Shown piece by piece: positions 61,213-64,000 of a stretch of 64,000 nucleotides of DNA (within the stretch, counting starts at the first letter, position 1; the number at the start of each line of letters is the position of its first letter). Source of the DNA: Grammothele lineata (taxonomy: Eukaryota > Basidiomycota > Agaricomycetes > Polyporales > Polyporaceae). A model generated the notes under the pieces. That model was not told the DNA's origin, ran no database searches, and saw only the letters and a list, made by a program, of their open reading frames with translations. A program made the translations under genes and the position numbers. The stretch is taken from assembly GCA_002150815.3 (NCBI GenBank), contig NDFF03000033.1:372001-436000 (forward strand). Reading direction: 5' to 3'.

Positions 61213-62716
61213 ATGTTTAGATTACTCGGTCGACCCTTGGCTCGCCGTGTGCTGTGCACGTCCCCGAGGCTACAACGATTAGCGTCCACCTCTTCCCCTG
61301 CGCCGGAGCACTCAATATACGTTTCCCAGTCCACGGACCCTTACTTCAACCTCACATTGGAAGACTGGTGGGTCTGTAATACACACTTCATGAGGCTGCG
61401 TGCAGTAGTGATCGTGCGTACCGCTGCGTAGGCTGTTCCGACACAAATCCCCGGAGAAGCCACTCCTGCTCCTGTACCGCGACAGCCCGTGCGTTGTCGT
61501 GGGACGGAACCAGAACCCATGGAAGGAAGTGAATCTGCCCGCGGCGCACGAGCGAGGCATTCCTTTCATTCGGAGGCACAGCGGAGGAGGGACAGTGTAC
61601 CACGTACGTCACAAGCTCTCCGGTCCGACCGCGAGGTCTCTGCTCACTCCCGCCTGCTCATTGCAGGACTTGGGTAACACGAACTTCTCAATACACCTCC
61701 CGAGGGCGACCTTCGATCGGCATGCAACTGCCCAGGTCGTTCTGCGCGCGGTGCGTTCCATGGGTGTGGACGCGAACGTGAACGACCGGAACGACATCTG
61801 CGTGGGCAAGGACAAGATATGTCTCCCACAGTTCCTCCATCCTTCTGCGTTCCACGCTCATGTTTCGTGCGTGTCTACGTTTCAGGCTCGGCGTACAAGA
61901 TCGTGAAGGACCGCGCGTACCACCACGGCACGATGCTCATCTCCACGCAGCTGGACACACTCGGCGAGCTCCTCCGGTCAAACAAGGTACGAGCCGTATA
62001 CGCTCTCCTCGCGCCTTCCGCGCGGCCTCATTAAAGGATAGAAATGTAGGACACGATGGAGACGCGCGGGGTGGCGTCGGTGCGGTCCCCGGTGTGCAAC
62101 CTCCGACAGCGGTACGGGGACGTGAACCATGAGCAGTTCGTGACTGCAGTCGTGGATGCGTTCCGTGAAGAGTACGGGATATACGAAGAGGTATGTGTGC
62201 GGGGGTTCTTGCAGATCCCTTTCATACTAAGTGGGTGCGTGCGCAGGTCTACAATGTCGGAGACTCAGACGCAATTCAAGACATCCGATACATTCGTCGA
62301 GGCATGGCTGAACTTAAGGTACGGGGCGTGACTCCGGCTGCGAGCAGCATAGTTTACTCAGAAATGACAGACTTGGGACTGGGCATTCGGCCAGACCCCA
62401 GAGTTCACTTACAAGATCCAGCACCAGTTCCCATGGGGAAGCGTAGTAAGTTATGACCTGCAGAGCGTCCGCCGCGCCTTCCTAACACACGATACAGGAA
62501 GCCAGGTTCCACTCAAAGCATGGCATTATCTTGTCGTGTTCTTTGACACCGTCCGACGGTACGGAAGAGTCGGTGAAGGAGTATCTCGCACTTTTGTCCG
62601 TCGCACTGGAGGGTCAGCGGTATGGTTTCGTTGACGACAGGGCGGCGACTCTCGCAGAGCAGGACGAACGGGTAGCAGGCGTATGGGAGTGGTTGAAGAC
62701 AGCGATGGATAGCTAG
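61213..62716 (+). CDS. AIM22: Lipoate-protein ligase (LplA/Aim22 family, mitochondrial)
   Basis: Attaches lipoate to E2 and H proteins of mitochondrial dehydrogenase complexes. About seven exons. The start at 61213 gives a short Arg-rich leader (MFRLLGRPLARRVLCTSPRL), then SIYVSQSTDPYFNLTLEDW. The catalytic module has LLLYRDSPCVVVGRNQNPWK, ERGIPFIRRHSGGGTVYHD, LGNTNFSIHLPR and SGSAYKIVKDRAYHHGTMLI, carrying the RRxSGGG and GSAYK motifs of the family. Later exons encode EYGIYEE, SWEWAFGQTPEFTYKIQHQF and the small C-terminal domain ending WEWLKTAMDS. The stop is 69 bp from the NDUFA1 stop on the other strand. Confidence 0.93.
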
Positions 62717-62784
62717 CGATAGTGTAGGCGGCGACTTCGTGCACAATCTATTGCAGTGAATGTGGGGAGAAGAATGTGACTGGA

Positions 62785-63219
62785 TTATGAGGTCCTCTCG
62801 GTATACCAGGCGCTGTTCGTCTCAAAGCTCTCTGGTGCATGCGGCTCCGCCTGTACAGCACGCACAGTGAGCTCGTACGGCAACTCATGACATCGAGAAC
62901 ATAGATGAAAGACATACCTGCTGCCCTCGTTTGTGCCCAGTCAAACGCTTGTCCCGGTCCATCATCATATCGTCCCATGCGTCTACATTGTACCGGACGG
63001 GCTGTACGAGGTATAGTTGAATGGCACGCAAATTGAACAAAGGAAGAATGCATACCTTGCCCTGGTTCTGGAGCCGCTTAGAGGTGTTCAAGAGAGTGCC
63101 CGTCCCAGCGAACATGACCGTGACCAGGCCTGACAATTTCAACGCATGAGAGACGGCGGCACTCTTGAAGATGCAGACTACACACCAAATGGAATGAGGG
63201 CCTCCCATGGGACTGGCAT
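62785..63219 (-). CDS. NDUFA1: NADH:ubiquinone oxidoreductase subunit NDUFA1 (MWFE-like)
   Basis: Small membrane subunit of complex I, about 77 residues, rebuilt from four exons. Exon 1 (63186-63219) encodes MPVPWEALIPF; an intron at 63185 to about 63133 joins to GLVTVMFAGTGTLLNTSKRL and QNQGK. The next exon gives PVRYNVDAWDDMMMDRDKRL and TGHKRGQQ, and the last gives AEPHAPESFETNSAWYTERT. The WD-x2-MM-xRD-xRLTG motif is the family hallmark, and the first segment forms the single membrane anchor. Because exons are so short, a simple open-frame view misses the real start. It diverges from the U2 snRNA gene, with about 245 bp between. Confidence 0.93.
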
Positions 63220-63435
63220 GGCAGAAACTGGCTAGACGGGAGGATATAGCGTGTGCTGTTCCCCGCCTCGGACGAAGCGCGCGGTCTCGAGGACTGTTTG
63301 GCTGTGTTGGCCCGTAATACGAGCGCCTTTGCTCTCGCCGGCCCGGAGAGTCTCGGATCGCAGTCTTTTGCCGCCCAGTCTCAGCCTCAATCGCAAGCAG
63401 CGCCAAACATGGTCCGTGCGCAGGGCTCTACCCCC

Positions 63436-63442
63436 TATATAA
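63436..63442 (+). promoter_or_regulatory. TATA box of the U2 snRNA gene
   Basis: TATATAA lies 27 bp upstream of the inferred U2 start, matching the spacing expected for a TATA-dependent start. Upstream activator elements could not be identified. Confidence 0.65.
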
Positions 63443-63462
63443 GCCGGGGTCGAGCATCGTGG

Positions 63463-63650
63463 ATCCTTACCACTCTGGCCTTTTGGCTTAGATCAAGTGT
63501 AGTATCTGTTCTTAATAGTTTAACCACTATTATGGAGGCACCGCCTCCATTATTGGTTATCTAATTTTTGCCGCCCTTGTCCCCCGAGCTCTGCTTGCAA
63601 CTTGGGGGCGCGATGACCTTGCCACTGCACTGCCGGCTTGCGTCGTCGGG
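63463..63650 (+). ncRNA. U2 spliceosomal snRNA
   Basis: The conserved 5' region GGCCTTTTGGCTTAGATCAA is directly readable from 63477, followed by the branch-point-pairing GTAGTA at 63499-63504. Stem II follows: ATAGT/ACTAT around 63515-63531, and GGAGG/CCTCC around 63534-63548. The Sm site AATTTTTG lies at 63563-63570. A 3' stem CCCCCGAG/CTTGGGGG and a final stem CGATGAC/GTCGTCG (63611-63617 with 63642-63648) enclose a loop resembling stem-loop IV, which binds U2A'/U2B''. Length near 188 nt is normal. The 5' end is placed by comparison with other U2 RNAs and TATA spacing, so it may be off by a few bases. Confidence 0.95.
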
Positions 63651-64000
63651 GGATCCTCCCTTCTTCTTTTTGTTGCTGTTTTGGAACCTGCCAGTTGGCT
63701 TGGGGCCTCACAGTTTCAAATGGATGAAGTGGTTTTCTGCCCTTTGTTATATGATGTACTGTCGCGTTCCATAGCTTTTTGAGCTGTTGGTATGCGATGG
63801 TATGTCTTTGTATTATCTTCACTTCAAATGCGTTATAGGTTGTGCGATTATGCTGGCATGGGTTCAGTGCTTGGTTCACGTTCAGTTATGCCCAAAGATG
63901 AAAAAGAAGACAGGGCCATTCCATTGCTAAACTATAATTTACAAGGTTGGATGCTGCAACTGCTCGGGATATCACCAGCAGTCCATGCTATGCGTTGTAC
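63651..64000. other. Window end downstream of U2, no gene recognised
   Basis: AT-richer than most of the window. A minus-strand open frame (63550-63879) runs antisense into the U2 gene and is Gln/Lys/Arg-rich, with no recognised domain. Its overlap with a conserved RNA gene makes it unlikely to be a protein gene as drawn. Confidence 0.45.

Noticed and set aside
63550..63879. A 109-codon minus-strand frame at the window end
   Set aside because: It runs antisense through conserved U2 stems and the Sm site; no protein family is recognised, and no splice sites or start context support it.

Overview
This is eukaryotic nuclear DNA from a basidiomycete fungus, most likely an Agaricomycete (mushroom, polypore or relative). 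The evidence is consistent GC-rich coding sequence, genes broken by many short GT-AG introns (typically about 50-60 nt), fungal protein families throughout, an intron-bearing tRNA gene and a spliceosomal U2 RNA gene. Gene identities come from reading translated exons against remembered family features. No database search was possible, so exact exon ends are my reconstructions.

Layout. Positions 481-7082 (minus) hold a complete JmjN-ARID-PHD-JmjC-C5HC2-PLU1-PHD-PHD histone H3K4 demethylase (KDM5/Lid2 type). A 14-3-3 gene (8390-9328, minus), a secreted S28 serine peptidase (10618-12850, minus) and a large coiled-coil/disordered protein (15030-17886, minus) follow, then COQ10 (18386-19199, plus). 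After a gene-poor 3.2 kb come a six-knuckle CCHC protein of the Gis2/CNBP family (22449-23223, minus), an Aro8-type aminotransferase (25399-27938, plus) and a Reb1-like Myb factor (28249-30707, plus). Two Rho guanine-nucleotide exchange factors lie tail to tail (31070-35910 plus; 36596-41364 minus). Next are an Amn1-like leucine-rich-repeat protein (42346-43966, minus), a membrane-anchored amidohydrolase-like protein with altered metal-ligand motifs (44780-48514, plus) and two tandem coiled-coil RING proteins (48632-50270 and 50871-52244, both minus).

The last 12 kb is dense and rich in RNA-processing and mitochondrial genes: tRNA-His(GTG) with an intron, a short-form tRNase Z, a THOC7-like THO subunit, the vacuolar transporter chaperone VTC1, complex I subunit NDUFA8, a small orphan protein, complex I assembly factor NDUFAF3, the chromatin factor SWC4/DMAP1, a lipoate-protein ligase, complex I subunit NDUFA1 and the U2 snRNA. 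Genes are packed as divergent pairs with 0.1-0.4 kb shared promoters and convergent pairs 60-400 bp apart.

I found no transposon, CRISPR, virus or biosynthetic cluster. Most of the window is ordinary housekeeping DNA. The points most worth a second look are the amidohydrolase with lost metal-ligand motifs, the tandem RING pair, the short-form tRNase Z beside its own type of substrate (an intron-containing tRNA gene), the cluster of complex I genes, and the orphan gene at 57676-58169.
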